DNA of 64,000 nucleotides from Flavobacterium supellecticarium (GCF_004801375.1 NZ_SSNZ01000004.1:124001-188000), one strand, 5' to 3'. Positions 1-9,195 are shown, counted from the first letter of the stretch. The notes: generated by a model not told the origin, from the sequence alone. Program-made: numbers and translations.

Positions 1-437
1 AAACATATACTGATTCTGATTTTTCGGATAAGAAAAATAGCATCAAATCAACCAACTATATTTATAAAGGAGGTGTTTTTACACATACTATTAACCGAGA
101 AGGTAATTATAAAATTCTATTGGTAAAAGGCTCAAAATCAGAACATCCTAAATGGTGGCCACTGGGTACTTTTACAGTGACAAAGCAATTATCCATAGAA
201 GATGGCTTTGAAAATCAAAAAACAATAGATCTCTATCCGAATCCTTCCGATGGTGTGTTTACCATCACGCCAAACGATTCTATTTCCGAAATTCAAATAC
301 TGGATCAATATGGTCGATCTATCTTAAAAACGCCCTCAGCCACATTCGATCTGACAAACTATCCCGGTGGTATTTATTATGTCGGCATCTATAATACGGA
401 TGGCACACAGATTAAAAGAAAAATCATTAAAAAATAA
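1..437 (+). CDS. C-terminal part of a secreted protein with T9SS type A sorting domain
   Basis: The reading frame is open from base 3 to the TAA at 435-437, so the gene starts before the window. The last ~70 residues match the type A sorting domain (Por_Secre_tail): a YPNPSDGVF segment, a central IQILDQYGR strand, a PGGIYY turn and a basic KRKIIKK end. In Bacteroidetes this domain sends a protein through the type IX secretion system and is then cleaved at the cell surface. The cargo part is missing, so its function cannot be stated. A TTG inside the frame at 120 is not the real start. A palindromic repeat and a bidirectional terminator follow the stop. Confidence 0.85.
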   Translation, partial: TYTDSDFSDKKNSIKSTNYIYKGGVFTHTINREGNYKILLVKGSKSEHPKWWPLGTFTVTKQLSIEDGFENQKTIDLYPNPSDGVFTITPNDSISEIQILDQYGRSILKTPSATFDLTNYPGGIYYVGIYNTDGTQIKRKIIKK

Positions 438-458
438 AAAATTATAAAGTATCCGTTT

Positions 459-495
459 TCACACCTGACAGGTTTTTGAAACCTGTCAGGTGTGA
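459..495. repeat. REP-like palindrome, copy 1
   Basis: Arms acacctgacaggttt and aaacctgtcaggtgt with a 3-nt loop, extended by two more pairs to 37 bp. The same core occurs at 16313, 40751, 48926 and 49523. It lies between convergent genes just before their shared terminator. Confidence 0.85.
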
Positions 496-503
496 TCGAT
501 AAA

Positions 504-541
504 AATAACAAAGCTGTCTTAAATAAGACAGCTTTGTTATT
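504..541. terminator. Bidirectional terminator between convergent genes
   Basis: An 18-bp perfect stem (arm core aacaaagctgtctta) with a 2-nt loop and A/T flanks. It overlaps the stop codon of the minus-strand oxidase gene and can end transcripts from both sides. Confidence 0.75.
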
Positions 542-1937
542 ATAGCGTATCCGGAAATATTTTCCCCGGATTAAGAATGTTGTTCGGGTCAAATAGTGTT
601 TTAATACCTTTCATCAGCAGCAGCTGTTTGTCGCTAAAAGCAATATCCATATAGTTTTTCTGTACGTAACCAATACCGTGTTCACCGGAAAGTGTTCCTT
701 TTAAAGCAACCGTCAGCTCAAAAATTTCACGGATTCCTTTTGGCACTTCCGTTTTCCAGTTTTCGTCCGTCATAGCACCTTTGATGATATTCACATGTAA
801 ATTACCATCGCCGGCATGACCATAACAAACCGACTGAAAACCATATTTCGCTCCAATTATTTTGATTCCCTCCAAAAGTCGTGGTAATTCATAACGCGGT
901 ACAACGGTATCTTCTTCTTTGTAAACCGAATTCGCTTTTACCGCTTCGGCTACACCCCTTCTCATTTTCCATAATGCATTTTTCTGATCGTCGGAATCGG
1001 CAAAAAGGATTTCATCAATTTCAAACGATTCCAATACCTGCATGATTTTTTCGGCTTCGGCAAACAAAATATCCGGATAATTTCCATCGACTTCAATTAG
1101 TAAATGCGCTTCGATCGTTTCTTTTACCGGAACATTAATGCCATCGATAAACCGCAACGTCCAGTCAATCGCGTCACGCTCCATAAATTCGAGTGCACTC
1201 GGTACAATTCCCGCGCGAAAAATGGCCGATACCGCTTCGCAAGCTTCACCCGCTTTAAAAAACGGTACGAGCATCAATACATTATGATGATTTTTCGGTA
1301 GTAATTTCAACACTATTTTGGTAATGATTCCCAACGTACCTTCGCTCCCAACCAGCAATTGTGTCAGGTTATATCCTGTGGAATTTTTCAGTGTATTCGC
1401 TCCCGTCCAGATAATCTCACCGGTAGGCAACACCACTTCCAGATTCAGAACGTAATCTTTGGTCACTCCATATTTTACAGCACGGGCGCCACCGGCATTT
1501 TCGGCAACATTTCCACCGATAAAACAACTGCCGCGACTACTGGGATCGACCGGATAAAACAAACCTTTCTCCAGTACCGTATCCTGTAAAATCTGCGTAA
1601 TAACAGCCGGTTCGGTGATTACCTGTAGATTTTTTTCATCAATTTCCAGAATCCGGTTTAATCGTTCGGTCGAAAGCGCAATGCCACCATGGATACTTAA
1701 AGCACCACCGCTTAAACCTGTACGCCCACCAATAGGAACCACCGGAATTGTATATTCATTCGCCAAAATAACTATAGCCGAAATTTCAGCAGCCGAAGCC
1801 GGTTTTACCACCACCTGAGGTGGAAATACCAGATCTTCCGTTTCATCATGTCCATAACTATTTCGGGTTTCTTCGTCGGTAAAAACATAAGAAACACCTA
1901 CAATTCCCTGAAGCTTCGCTATAATTTCCGGATTCAT
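540..1937 (-). CDS. FAD-linked oxidase, GlcD / D-lactate dehydrogenase family
   Basis: A 465-residue flavoprotein of the glycolate oxidase GlcD / D-lactate dehydrogenase family, which oxidises 2-hydroxy acids. The FAD-binding PCMH domain covers roughly residues 35-215, with PIGGRTGLSGGAL at 68-80 and a GGN..ENAGGARA stretch at 141-153. The C-terminal FAD-oxidase domain carries HAGDGNLH (374-381) and SGEHGIG (417-423), both typical of the family. No iron-sulfur domain is fused and no GlcE/GlcF partner is nearby, so it probably works as a single-subunit dehydrogenase. It is last in a minus-strand set after two exporters, 24 bp after fsr. The substrate cannot be told from sequence. Confidence 0.85.
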   Translation of the reverse strand: MNPEIIAKLQGIVGVSYVFTDEETRNSYGHDETEDLVFPPQVVVKPASAAEISAIVILANEYTIPVVPIGGRTGLSGGALSIHGGIALSTERLNRILEIDEKNLQVITEPAVITQILQDTVLEKGLFYPVDPSSRGSCFIGGNVAENAGGARAVKYGVTKDYVLNLEVVLPTGEIIWTGANTLKNSTGYNLTQLLVGSEGTLGIITKIVLKLLPKNHHNVLMLVPFFKAGEACEAVSAIFRAGIVPSALEFMERDAIDWTLRFIDGINVPVKETIEAHLLIEVDGNYPDILFAEAEKIMQVLESFEIDEILFADSDDQKNALWKMRRGVAEAVKANSVYKEEDTVVPRYELPRLLEGIKIIGAKYGFQSVCYGHAGDGNLHVNIIKGAMTDENWKTEVPKGIREIFELTVALKGTLSGEHGIGYVQKNYMDIAFSDKQLLLMKGIKTLFDPNNILNPGKIFPDTL

Positions 1938-1961
1938 ATCGCTAAATTTTAAGTGAAAGTA

Positions 1962-3176
1962 CTATTTCTTCTTAATATTCGGAAGGAAATACGCAATAAG
2001 TCCGATCAAAGGCAGAAAAGCGCAAATATGATACACAAACGTGATACTCGTATGATCGGCCAGATAACCCAACAACGCCGATCCCAGACCGCCCATTCCA
2101 AAGGCAAAACCATAGAATAATCCGGAAACCATTCCGAGTTTTTTAGGTAATAATTCCTGTGCATATACTAAGATTGCAGGGAAAGCCGACGATAGGATCA
2201 CACCAATGATCATCGATAAGGCACCGGTCCAGAATAAATCGGCAAATGGCAATAACAATGTAAACGGTGCCACACCCAAAACCGAAAACCAGATTACATA
2301 TTTACGTCCGAACTTATCCCCTAATGGCCCGCCTAAAAGTGTTCCGGCCGCCACCGACATCAGAAACAAAAACAAGTGAAACTGTGCATCCTGAACCGAT
2401 ACGTGGAATTTGTCCATCAGGTAAAATGTAAAATAACTTGACATACTCGCTGTATAGAAAAACTTGGAAAAGATCAGCAACAACAGGATCGCGATCGAAA
2501 GATTTACTTTTCCTTTTGAAAGGCTGTGCAGGATTTCCGGTTCTGTCTTTTTTGATTTTCGCAGGCTCAGGTGATCGCGATACCAAAATGCAATTCTACT
2601 CAATACCATCATCGCTATGATTGCAAAAATCAGGAACCACAAAATATACTGTTGTGAGTTGGGCACTACAAATAATGCGACCAATAAAGGTCCTATTGCC
2701 GTTCCGGCATTTCCACCGATCTGGAAAATCGATTGTGCCAATCCTCTTTTGCCGCCCGAAGCCAGATACGAAACCCGGGACGATTCCGGATGAAAAATGG
2801 ACGATCCGATTCCAACCAAAATCACAGCTAACAAGATCATATAAAAACTGGTTGCATACGAAAGGGCAATAATCCCTACAGACGTAAACAACATTCCGTA
2901 TAATTGCGAAAAGGGTTTTGGATATTTGTCGGTATAAAATCCAACAAACGGTTGTAAAATAGAAGCCGCCATCTGATACGAAAAAGTGATCAATCCGATC
3001 TGTGTAAAGGACAACTGAAAATTATCTTTTAATATCGGATAAACAGCCGGGATAACCGCCTGCAATAAATCGTTTAATAAATGCGCAAAACTTATCGAAA
3101 ACAGGATCGAATACGCGGTTTTTTGCAACAGTTCCTGTGACGGGTTTGCTTCTAAAGCAATTTCATTGGTTTTCAT
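1962..3176 (-). CDS. fsr: MFS transporter, fosmidomycin resistance (Fsr) family
   Basis: A 404-residue inner-membrane major facilitator protein with about 12 hydrophobic helices. It matches the E. coli Fsr family along its length: HLLNDLLQAVIPAVYP (32-47), a TDKYPKPFS loop (82-90) and the signature GSSIFHPESSR (124-134) followed by SGGKRGLAQSIFQIGGN (140-156). Fsr exports fosmidomycin when overproduced; its natural substrate is unclear. Only 6 bp separate it from the upstream Bcr/CflA-type exporter, so the two are probably cotranscribed. Two unrelated MFS exporters in a row next to an Rrf2 regulator suggest a detoxification locus (inference). Confidence 0.85.
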   Translation of the reverse strand: MKTNEIALEANPSQELLQKTAYSILFSISFAHLLNDLLQAVIPAVYPILKDNFQLSFTQIGLITFSYQMAASILQPFVGFYTDKYPKPFSQLYGMLFTSVGIIALSYATSFYMILLAVILVGIGSSIFHPESSRVSYLASGGKRGLAQSIFQIGGNAGTAIGPLLVALFVVPNSQQYILWFLIFAIIAMMVLSRIAFWYRDHLSLRKSKKTEPEILHSLSKGKVNLSIAILLLLIFSKFFYTASMSSYFTFYLMDKFHVSVQDAQFHLFLFLMSVAAGTLLGGPLGDKFGRKYVIWFSVLGVAPFTLLLPFADLFWTGALSMIIGVILSSAFPAILVYAQELLPKKLGMVSGLFYGFAFGMGGLGSALLGYLADHTSITFVYHICAFLPLIGLIAYFLPNIKKK

Positions 3177-3182
3177 GGTATT

Positions 3183-4421
3183 CTATAACTTTTTAGTAGC
3201 AACCGGTACCGGTATGGGCGCCGGGTTAATTTTTCCTTTTTTAGTATTGATATTCAAACGCAGAATAATGACAAAAGCCACTATCCCGGCAGTAGCCATT
3301 CCGCCCACCATTGGAAACAAGGTTTCATCGTGTAATGCACTTACAATTGCCGATAAAATCGCCCCGCAAACCATCTGCAAAAATCCAATTAATGCCGAAG
3401 CACTACCTGCATTTTCAGAAAACGGTGCCAAGGCCATTGCCGTACTGTTCGGTACTAATATTCCGAGGCAAAACAGGAACGTAAACAAATGCAAAATCAG
3501 GATTACGGGTGTAAACAATTGCAGTTGTAATAATGTGATCAACGACAAAGCCACAATAAATAAGGTTCCTCCGGACAGCGTAATAATTTGCAACGACGTT
3601 AATCGGTTTAACAACAAACGATTTAACTGGCTTCCTGCGATAAAACCCATCGCATTGATTCCGAAAACCCAGCCATACTGCGCTTCCGTTAATCCGAAAT
3701 ACTTCATAAACGCAAACGGTGATCCGCTGATATAGGCAAACATTCCTGCCATGGCCGCACTACCGGCAAAAGCGTAGAATAAAAAGGTCTTTTCAAAAAA
3801 CACAGCTTTATAGTCACGGATACTATTGTTAAAATTAAGTGGCTCCGCAGTTTTTTCTTTTATACTCTCCGGCAGAAAAAAATACACCGCCAGGGTCAAC
3901 AACAATCCGATTATCGCCAGCACATAAAAAATAGACCGCCAGTCGGAAACCGATACCACCCAACCACCGATAGAGGGCGCCAGAATCGGAGCCACACCTA
4001 CGATTAACATCAGAATAGAAAATATTTTAGCAATCTCCGAAACCGGAAACAAATCGCGTACTACGGCCCTACTCACAACCATACCGACGCATCCGCCCAG
4101 TGCTAAAACAACCCGCATAGTGATCAACCAGTAAATCGAAGGGGAAAATGCACAACCGATCGAAGCCACGATAAACAATAACAACCCCAATAATAAAGGT
4201 TTCTTTCGTCCGAATTTATCAATAATCGGTCCGTAGAAAAGCTGGCCGATGCTAATTCCTATAAAATAACTGGTAAGCGACAGGGTAACCTGTGCGATAT
4301 CCGTATGCAGTCCTTTCGCTATGGCCGGAAATGCAGGCAGGTACATATCGATACTGAAAGGAGCCAGAGCCGATAAACCTGCGAGGATAAAAAGGAGGGT
4401 ATATTTTTGTTTAAACGTCAT
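3183..4421 (-). CDS. MFS multidrug exporter, Bcr/CflA family
   Basis: A 412-residue inner-membrane drug:H+ antiporter-like protein. The N-terminus LSALAPFSIDMYLPAFP is the hallmark of the Bcr/CflA subgroup, and GPIIDKFGRKKPLL is the MFS motif A loop between helices 2 and 3. RAVVRDLFP and GVAPILAPSIGGWV also fit the family. I chose the ATG at 4419-4421; a longer reading to 4577 would add 52 polar, Cys-rich residues running into the divergent Rrf2 gene. It is the first gene of the minus-strand exporter set. Family members export bicyclomycin, chloramphenicol or sulfonamides, but the substrate here is unknown. Confidence 0.85.
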   Translation of the reverse strand: MTFKQKYTLLFILAGLSALAPFSIDMYLPAFPAIAKGLHTDIAQVTLSLTSYFIGISIGQLFYGPIIDKFGRKKPLLLGLLLFIVASIGCAFSPSIYWLITMRVVLALGGCVGMVVSRAVVRDLFPVSEIAKIFSILMLIVGVAPILAPSIGGWVVSVSDWRSIFYVLAIIGLLLTLAVYFFLPESIKEKTAEPLNFNNSIRDYKAVFFEKTFLFYAFAGSAAMAGMFAYISGSPFAFMKYFGLTEAQYGWVFGINAMGFIAGSQLNRLLLNRLTSLQIITLSGGTLFIVALSLITLLQLQLFTPVILILHLFTFLFCLGILVPNSTAMALAPFSENAGSASALIGFLQMVCGAILSAIVSALHDETLFPMVGGMATAGIVAFVIILRLNINTKKGKINPAPIPVPVATKKL

Positions 4422-4522
4422 TATATTCGCAGTATCAAGGTGCAAATTTCGACAATCCGCGCCAATAATTTTTCTTAAAAAAAAGCCAAAATATTTTTTC
4501 TTTAAAAGAAGCGGCATACATT

Positions 4523-4541
4523 TGTAATACATTTTATTACA
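4523..4541. promoter_or_regulatory. Inverted repeat over the rrf2 promoter, probable autoregulatory operator
   Basis: TGTAAT-N7-ATTACA, an exact dyad that ends three bases before the Rrf2 gene. A TACATTTG box at 4517-4524 fits the Bacteroidetes -7 element, so the dyad would cover the transcription start. A protein bound here could also influence the divergent exporter genes. Confidence 0.5.
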
Positions 4542-4544
4542 GTT

Positions 4545-4952
4545 ATGATTACCGGTAAGTTTGCCATCACCACACATATACTAACGCTCTTAGCAAAATT
4601 CCCAGACGAATACATGGCTTCGGACTATATCGCCGGCAGCCTGAACATTCATCCGGTGTTGGTTCGCAAAGAAATTGCCAACCTTAAAAAACACCATTTG
4701 GTCGAAAGCAAAGAGGGAAAAAATGGCGGAACGAAGCTGATCAAACCAGCTGCGATGATCTCAATGGAAGCAATATTTAACATGACTTTCGAAAAGATGA
4801 GCTTTGGTTTCTCGAAAAACGATCCAAACCCGGAATGTCCGGTTGGCAAACAAATCAATAATAATCTGACTGCTTTATATGACGACATCAACATAGCGAT
4901 TGTCAATAAATTGAAGTCCATCTCGCTTGAAGAATTCAGTGAGCAGTTCTGA
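4545..4952 (+). CDS. Rrf2 family transcriptional regulator (YwnA-like)
   Basis: A 135-residue winged-helix protein of the Rrf2 family. The N-terminal helix-turn-helix includes ASDYIAGSLNIHPVLVRKEI (about residues 25-44), followed by the wing ESKEGKNGGTKL. The three-cysteine cluster of the iron-sulfur members (IscR, NsrR) is absent; only one Cys is seen (PECPVG), so this resembles the cluster-free YwnA type, which may sense through a thiol or a ligand. The next gene encodes a YwnB-like protein; the ywnA-ywnB pairing is also known from Bacillus. The gene is divergent from the Bcr/CflA-Fsr exporter set. Confidence 0.8.
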   Translation: MITGKFAITTHILTLLAKFPDEYMASDYIAGSLNIHPVLVRKEIANLKKHHLVESKEGKNGGTKLIKPAAMISMEAIFNMTFEKMSFGFSKNDPNPECPVGKQINNNLTALYDDINIAIVNKLKSISLEEFSEQF

Positions 4953-4998
4953 TATTTTTTTACTCAAAACTGTAACAAATTTTATTATATATAGAAAT

Positions 4999-5646
4999 AT
5001 GAAAATAGCCATTATCGGAGCCACAGGATTTGTAGGTTCTACCCTTTTAGATGAAATTAGCAACCGCAACCACCAGGTTACCGCTATTGCCCGAAATCCG
5101 AACACAACAACCCATACTAATGTAAACTGGGTAAAAGCCGACATTTTTAATGTTTCGGAACTTGCCAACGTATTAGCCGGTCATGACGTAGTGATCAGCG
5201 CTTATAATTCCGGATGGACCAACCCAAATATTTACGATGATTTTATCAACGGTTCCAAAGCCATTCAGGAAGCCGTAAAACAATCGGGTGTAAAACGTTA
5301 TATCGTGATTGGTGGCGCCGGAAGTTTATTTGTGGCTCCTGGTTTACAAGCTGTAGACACTCCGGATTTCCCAAAAGAATACCATGCCGGAGCTTCTGCC
5401 GCACGTGACTACCTAAACTTTTTAAAAGACGAAAAAGAACTGGATTGGGCCTTTTTTAGTCCGGCATTCGAAATGCATCCCGGTATTACCACCGGAAGAA
5501 CCGGTAACTATCGTTTAGGTTTGGACAACCCGGTATTTGATAACAATCAGCGTAGTATCTTATCAGTTCAGGATTTGGCCGTAGTTATTGCCGATGAAAC
5601 CGAAAACCCAAAACACCATCAGGTACGCTTTACAGCCGCTTACTAA
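4999..5646 (+). CDS. NAD(P)H-binding atypical SDR (YwnB-like)
   Basis: A 215-residue atypical short-chain dehydrogenase with a Rossmann fold: GATGFVG near the start (residues 7-13) binds the dinucleotide, and VVISAYNSG and RYIVIGGAGSL follow the order of NmrA/YwnB-like proteins. The active site is not the classical YxxxK type. I use the ATG at 4999 because the glycine-rich loop then begins at residue 7; a start at 4927 adds 24 residues without family likeness. It lies 46 bp behind the Rrf2 gene and probably belongs to its regulon. A role in redox or electrophile stress is inferred. Confidence 0.8.
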   Translation: MKIAIIGATGFVGSTLLDEISNRNHQVTAIARNPNTTTHTNVNWVKADIFNVSELANVLAGHDVVISAYNSGWTNPNIYDDFINGSKAIQEAVKQSGVKRYIVIGGAGSLFVAPGLQAVDTPDFPKEYHAGASAARDYLNFLKDEKELDWAFFSPAFEMHPGITTGRTGNYRLGLDNPVFDNNQRSILSVQDLAVVIADETENPKHHQVRFTAAY

Positions 5647-5669
5647 TTTTCCTTCTAATTTAACTCAGG

Positions 5670-5715
5670 GTGCACAATATTCAATTCGACTTGAAGATTG
5701 TGCACTTTTTCTTTA
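5670..5715 (+). terminator. Rho-independent terminator after the SDR gene
   Basis: Arms gtgcacaat (5670-5678) and attgtgcac (5697-5705) followed by a T-rich run. It separates the SDR gene from meaB. Confidence 0.6.
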
Positions 5716-5738
5716 ATTTTACAGTTTAAAACTATCCA

Positions 5739-6824
5739 GTGGCACACAAGAAATCGCATCCTACGGCTTTACATGAAAAAGACGGTATTGAACAACCGGA
5801 AATTGTCAGTTCGGACTCAGTAGCCCAAATCCGGCAATACCGCCGTCAACAACCGACATCGGAACAACTGATTGCCGGGATTTTGAGCGGAGACAAAATT
5901 GCATTGAGTCGTGCCATCACTTTAATTGAAAGCACGAGTACCACCCATCTGGAAAAAGCCAATGAAATTATCAAAGCCTGTTTACCGTATGCCAATAAAT
6001 CGGTACGCGTTGGGATAACCGGTGTACCCGGAGTTGGAAAAAGTACCTTTATCGAAGCTTTTGGAAAATACCTGACCGGATTAGGTAAAAAAGTGGCCGT
6101 ATTGGCTGTCGATCCGAGTAGTTCAATTTCTCATGGCAGTATTTTGGGTGATAAAACCCGAATGGAAGAATTGGTAAAAGACGAAAATGCCTATATCCGA
6201 CCGTCGGCATCAGGAGAAAGTCTTGGCGGTGTAGCGCGTAAAACCCGTGAAACGATCATTCTTTGCGAAGCCTGCGGATTTGACACCATCCTAATTGAAA
6301 CCGTTGGCGTTGGTCAGAGTGAAACGGCGGTACACAGTATGGTCGATTTCTTTCTGTTGTTAAATCTGGCCGGAGCCGGAGACGAACTACAAGGAATCAA
6401 ACGTGGAATCATGGAAATGGCCGATGCGATTGTGATCAACAAAGCGGACGGCGACAACATCAAGCGCGCCCGACTGGCGAAAACCGAGTACAACCGGGCC
6501 TTACATTTATTTCCGATGAAAAACTCCGGATGGTCTCCTAAAGTAACCACCTGTAGTGCTTTAACGCAGGAAGGCATTCCGGATGTTTGGAACACCATTG
6601 AAGAATACTTTACACTCACCCGAGAAAACGGTTATTTTCATCAAAAACGAAAAGAACAAAACCAATATTGGTTATTGGAGACAATTAATGAACAGTTAAA
6701 ACAGAATTTCTATAACCATCCCGACATTCAGATCTTACTGGAGGAAAACAAAAAAGCGGTGCAAAACAATGAAATATCACCGTTTGCAGCCGCTAAATTA
6801 TTACTTGACAACTATTTTAAATAG
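5739..6824 (+). CDS. meaB: Methylmalonyl-CoA mutase-associated GTPase MeaB
   Basis: A 361-residue G3E-family P-loop GTPase that protects methylmalonyl-CoA mutase and gates loading of its adenosylcobalamin. The Walker A motif GVPGVGKS is at residues 95-102. AVDPSSSISHGSILGDKTRM, the SASGESLGGVARKT region and the ETVGVGQSE switch are all MeaB/ArgK hallmarks, with NKADGDN as the base-recognition motif. The start is a GTG at 5739, giving an N-terminal arm typical of the family. The mutase subunits it should serve are encoded at 45.3-48.9 kb, about 39 kb away. Its stop lies two bases from the convergent small gene. Confidence 0.92.
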   Translation: MAHKKSHPTALHEKDGIEQPEIVSSDSVAQIRQYRRQQPTSEQLIAGILSGDKIALSRAITLIESTSTTHLEKANEIIKACLPYANKSVRVGITGVPGVGKSTFIEAFGKYLTGLGKKVAVLAVDPSSSISHGSILGDKTRMEELVKDENAYIRPSASGESLGGVARKTRETIILCEACGFDTILIETVGVGQSETAVHSMVDFFLLLNLAGAGDELQGIKRGIMEMADAIVINKADGDNIKRARLAKTEYNRALHLFPMKNSGWSPKVTTCSALTQEGIPDVWNTIEEYFTLTRENGYFHQKRKEQNQYWLLETINEQLKQNFYNHPDIQILLEENKKAVQNNEISPFAAAKLLLDNYFK

Positions 6825-6826
6825 GC

Positions 6827-7054
6827 TTACTCTTCGTAACGCTCCATCTCACGGTCGTAAAACTCACCTGCAAGTTGGATTAATTTTTCCATTTCGGCCT
6901 CCATATCTTCCTCATCCTCATCGTCCAGTTCTTCCAAAAACTCAATCGAGTCATCTTTAAGGTTGATCAAGAAACGAGGGTATTCCAGGTGGATAATAAA
7001 AATATCATCCGGAAAATCGGTGTTATCGGCCAGTACAAATTTTGGTAATTCCAT
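6827..7054 (-). CDS. Small acidic conserved hypothetical protein
   Basis: A 75-residue protein that starts with a strand-rich part (MELPKFVLADNT..DDIFIIHLEYPRFLINL) and ends in a very acidic helix rich in Glu/Asp (ELDDEDEEDMEAEMEKL). I recognise no named domain. It follows the MATE gene by 20 bp on the same strand, so the two may share a transcript. Its stop is two bases from that of meaB, leaving no room for a terminator. The ATG start and the clean reading support a real gene. Function unknown. Confidence 0.7.
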   Translation of the reverse strand: MELPKFVLADNTDFPDDIFIIHLEYPRFLINLKDDSIEFLEELDDEDEEDMEAEMEKLIQLAGEFYDREMERYEE

Positions 7055-7074
7055 ATGGTTCTTATTTAATTCTC

Positions 7075-8475
7075 TTAATTAATAATTTTGGTAACTGCTT
7101 TAGCATCATCCAGAAGCAATTTTCGCGTCAGACGGCTAAAGCGAATATACAAAAATATTGCTGCAGTGGTTAATCCGGCTAATAATCCGATCCAGATTCC
7201 TTCGCCTCCCAATTTGGTATACAAGCCCAGATAAATCGAAATTGGAAATCCGATTACCCAATAGGCAACAAAAGTAATATACATCGGGATTTTCACATCC
7301 TGAATACCACGTAAAGCTCCTAAAACTGCTACCTGTACTCCATCCGAAATCTGGAAAACTGCCGCTACAATTAGTAAACGGGAAGCGATATGGATTACTT
7401 CAGCAGTATCGGCTATATGGGCGGCACTATTCGCATTGACAAAAAGTGCTGGTAATATCTGATGCAAACCTACAAACAATAAAGCAAAAATCGTCTCAAT
7501 GATAATTGCCAACAGGAAAATGGAACGCGCCACTACCTGCAATTTTTTATAATCCTGCATTCCTTTGTAATTTCCAACGCGCACCATCCCGGCCACACTT
7601 AGTCCGGAAGCAAACATAAAGGTAAACGAAGCCATACTCAATGCGATCTGATTGGCCGCCTGACTGGTTGTTCCCAGTCGGCCGGAAAGCCATACGGCAC
7701 CGGTAAACAAAGCTACTTCGAAAAACATCTGCATCGAAGACGGTAAGCCCAACGCAATAATTTTTTTACTCATCGATTTTTTGATCGCTGCTAAACGGAA
7801 TCCTTCAAAATAGGGTTTAAACTTTTCTTTTGTTTTTAGGGCATAATGCATATAGATCAGCATTACAAAACGGGACGATACGGTACCTATAGCTGCCCCG
7901 ACAATTCCCATTTTGGGGAAAATCCAGATTCCATAGATCAGAAAATAATTAATGATCAGGTGAACTATATTACAAATCACCGTAGCCCACATGGCATATT
8001 TGGTTTCCGACTTTCCATCGGCAAACTGTTTATACCCCTGAAAAATGATAAGCGGAATCAACGAAAAAGCGACAATATCCAGAAATGGTCTTGCCATTTC
8101 CACCACTTCTTCCGGTTGTCCCATAAAACGAATAATCGGTTTTGAAAAATAGATCAGCGCAAACAATGAAATTCCCAATATCGTACACAATACCAGTCCG
8201 TGATGGAAAACACTTCTCCCCTTTTCGAGGCTCTTTTCACCATCGGCTTCTGCGATCAAAGGCGTTATAGCCGTAGAAAAACCTACGCCCAGCGACATGG
8301 CAATAAATACAAAACTATTCCCAAGGGAAACGGCCGCCAATTCGGTTGGTCCGAGCTTACCCACCATAATATTATCCACGATAGCCACCAGGGTATGCCC
8401 CAGCATCCCCAAAATAATCGGGTAGGCCAATCGCAGGTTATAACCAAACTCTTTTGTGTATACCGAGAATCTCAT
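7075..8475 (-). CDS. MATE family efflux transporter (NorM-like)
   Basis: A 466-residue inner-membrane protein with about 12 hydrophobic segments in two similar halves, as expected for the multidrug and toxin extrusion family, which exports cationic compounds using Na+ or H+ gradients. AYPIILGMLGHTLVAIVDNI at the N-terminus, MVGKLGPTELAAVS and GFSTAITPLIAEADG are family-typical. I use the ATG at 8475, which places the first helix close to the N-terminus; an upstream in-frame ATG at 8553 would add a 26-residue leader without likeness. It is probably followed in the same transcript by the acidic small protein. The substrate is unknown. Confidence 0.87.
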   Translation of the reverse strand: MRFSVYTKEFGYNLRLAYPIILGMLGHTLVAIVDNIMVGKLGPTELAAVSLGNSFVFIAMSLGVGFSTAITPLIAEADGEKSLEKGRSVFHHGLVLCTILGISLFALIYFSKPIIRFMGQPEEVVEMARPFLDIVAFSLIPLIIFQGYKQFADGKSETKYAMWATVICNIVHLIINYFLIYGIWIFPKMGIVGAAIGTVSSRFVMLIYMHYALKTKEKFKPYFEGFRLAAIKKSMSKKIIALGLPSSMQMFFEVALFTGAVWLSGRLGTTSQAANQIALSMASFTFMFASGLSVAGMVRVGNYKGMQDYKKLQVVARSIFLLAIIIETIFALLFVGLHQILPALFVNANSAAHIADTAEVIHIASRLLIVAAVFQISDGVQVAVLGALRGIQDVKIPMYITFVAYWVIGFPISIYLGLYTKLGGEGIWIGLLAGLTTAAIFLYIRFSRLTRKLLLDDAKAVTKIIN

Positions 8476-8703
8476 TTTACTCCATTTTCCGGCAAAGGTA
8501 AGAACTTGCCACGCCATAGTACCATTAAAAATAGTAATTTTCAGTCCAGCCAAAAAAAGAATACAAAATATTAAAAATCAATATTTTACACTGTTTTAAT
8601 ACGCTATTTCATATTAAATTAACATAAAATTAAGTTTTAAAAAATAACAAAATGGCCTGATTGTTGTTAAAATCCATATTGTTAAACATAAAACGTATTA
8701 AAT

Positions 8704-9195
8704 ATGAAAAATGTTAAAAGGCTTTTAGGACTGACTGCGATAGCTTCAGCACTATTCTTCTCGACAGATTCCCAGGCTCAGACACAGGGATATGAAAAAG
8801 GATGGCGTGTAGGGTTCGGACTAAACGGAGGGATTCCGATAAACAGTTCGTACGACTTCAGTTTAGGAGCAGATGCGCGATTGCAATACGATTTAACGCA
8901 AAAAACGTCATTGGCCGCCACAACAGGGTATACCCATTTGTTCAGCAAGGAAGCAGACGGTGGTTTTATTCCGGCCAAACTGGGTTTTAAATCCTTTTTA
9001 GGAAACCAGATTTATGTTTTGGGTGAAGTCGGTGCCGGTATTGGAGTCAAAGACGGTATGGGAACTTCCTTCCTTTGGGCACCCGGGATTGGTATTGCAA
9101 CCAAAAACATCGACATTAGCCTGCGCTATGAAGATTACAACCATTTTAATACCGGACAGGTGTCACTCCGCCTGGCCTACGGCTTTAAATTATAA
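8704..9195 (+). CDS. Outer-membrane beta-barrel-like protein
   Basis: A 163-residue exported protein. The first 25 residues form a signal peptide (basic MKNVKR, hydrophobic core, cleavage around SQAQT). The mature part alternates polar and hydrophobic residues in strands such as WRVGFGLNGGIPIN, TSLAATTGYTHLF, IYVLGEVGAGIGV and VSLRLAYGFKL, the last ending in an aromatic/hydrophobic residue as outer-membrane barrels do. About eight strands fit a small OmpA/OmpW-like barrel. No enzymatic motif is seen. It stands alone between the divergent MATE gene and the NlpE-like gene. Confidence 0.75.
   Translation: MKNVKRLLGLTAIASALFFSTDSQAQTQGYEKGWRVGFGLNGGIPINSSYDFSLGADARLQYDLTQKTSLAATTGYTHLFSKEADGGFIPAKLGFKSFLGNQIYVLGEVGAGIGVKDGMGTSFLWAPGIGIATKNIDISLRYEDYNHFNTGQVSLRLAYGFKL

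Noticed and set aside
3166..3735. 189-residue plus-strand reading frame
   Set aside because: It is antisense to the Bcr/CflA exporter, which has clear family motifs; the opposite frame has no recognisable domain.
4422..4577. N-terminal extension of the Bcr/CflA exporter
   Set aside because: The 52 added residues are polar and Cys-rich, overlap the Rrf2 gene and precede the normal family start.
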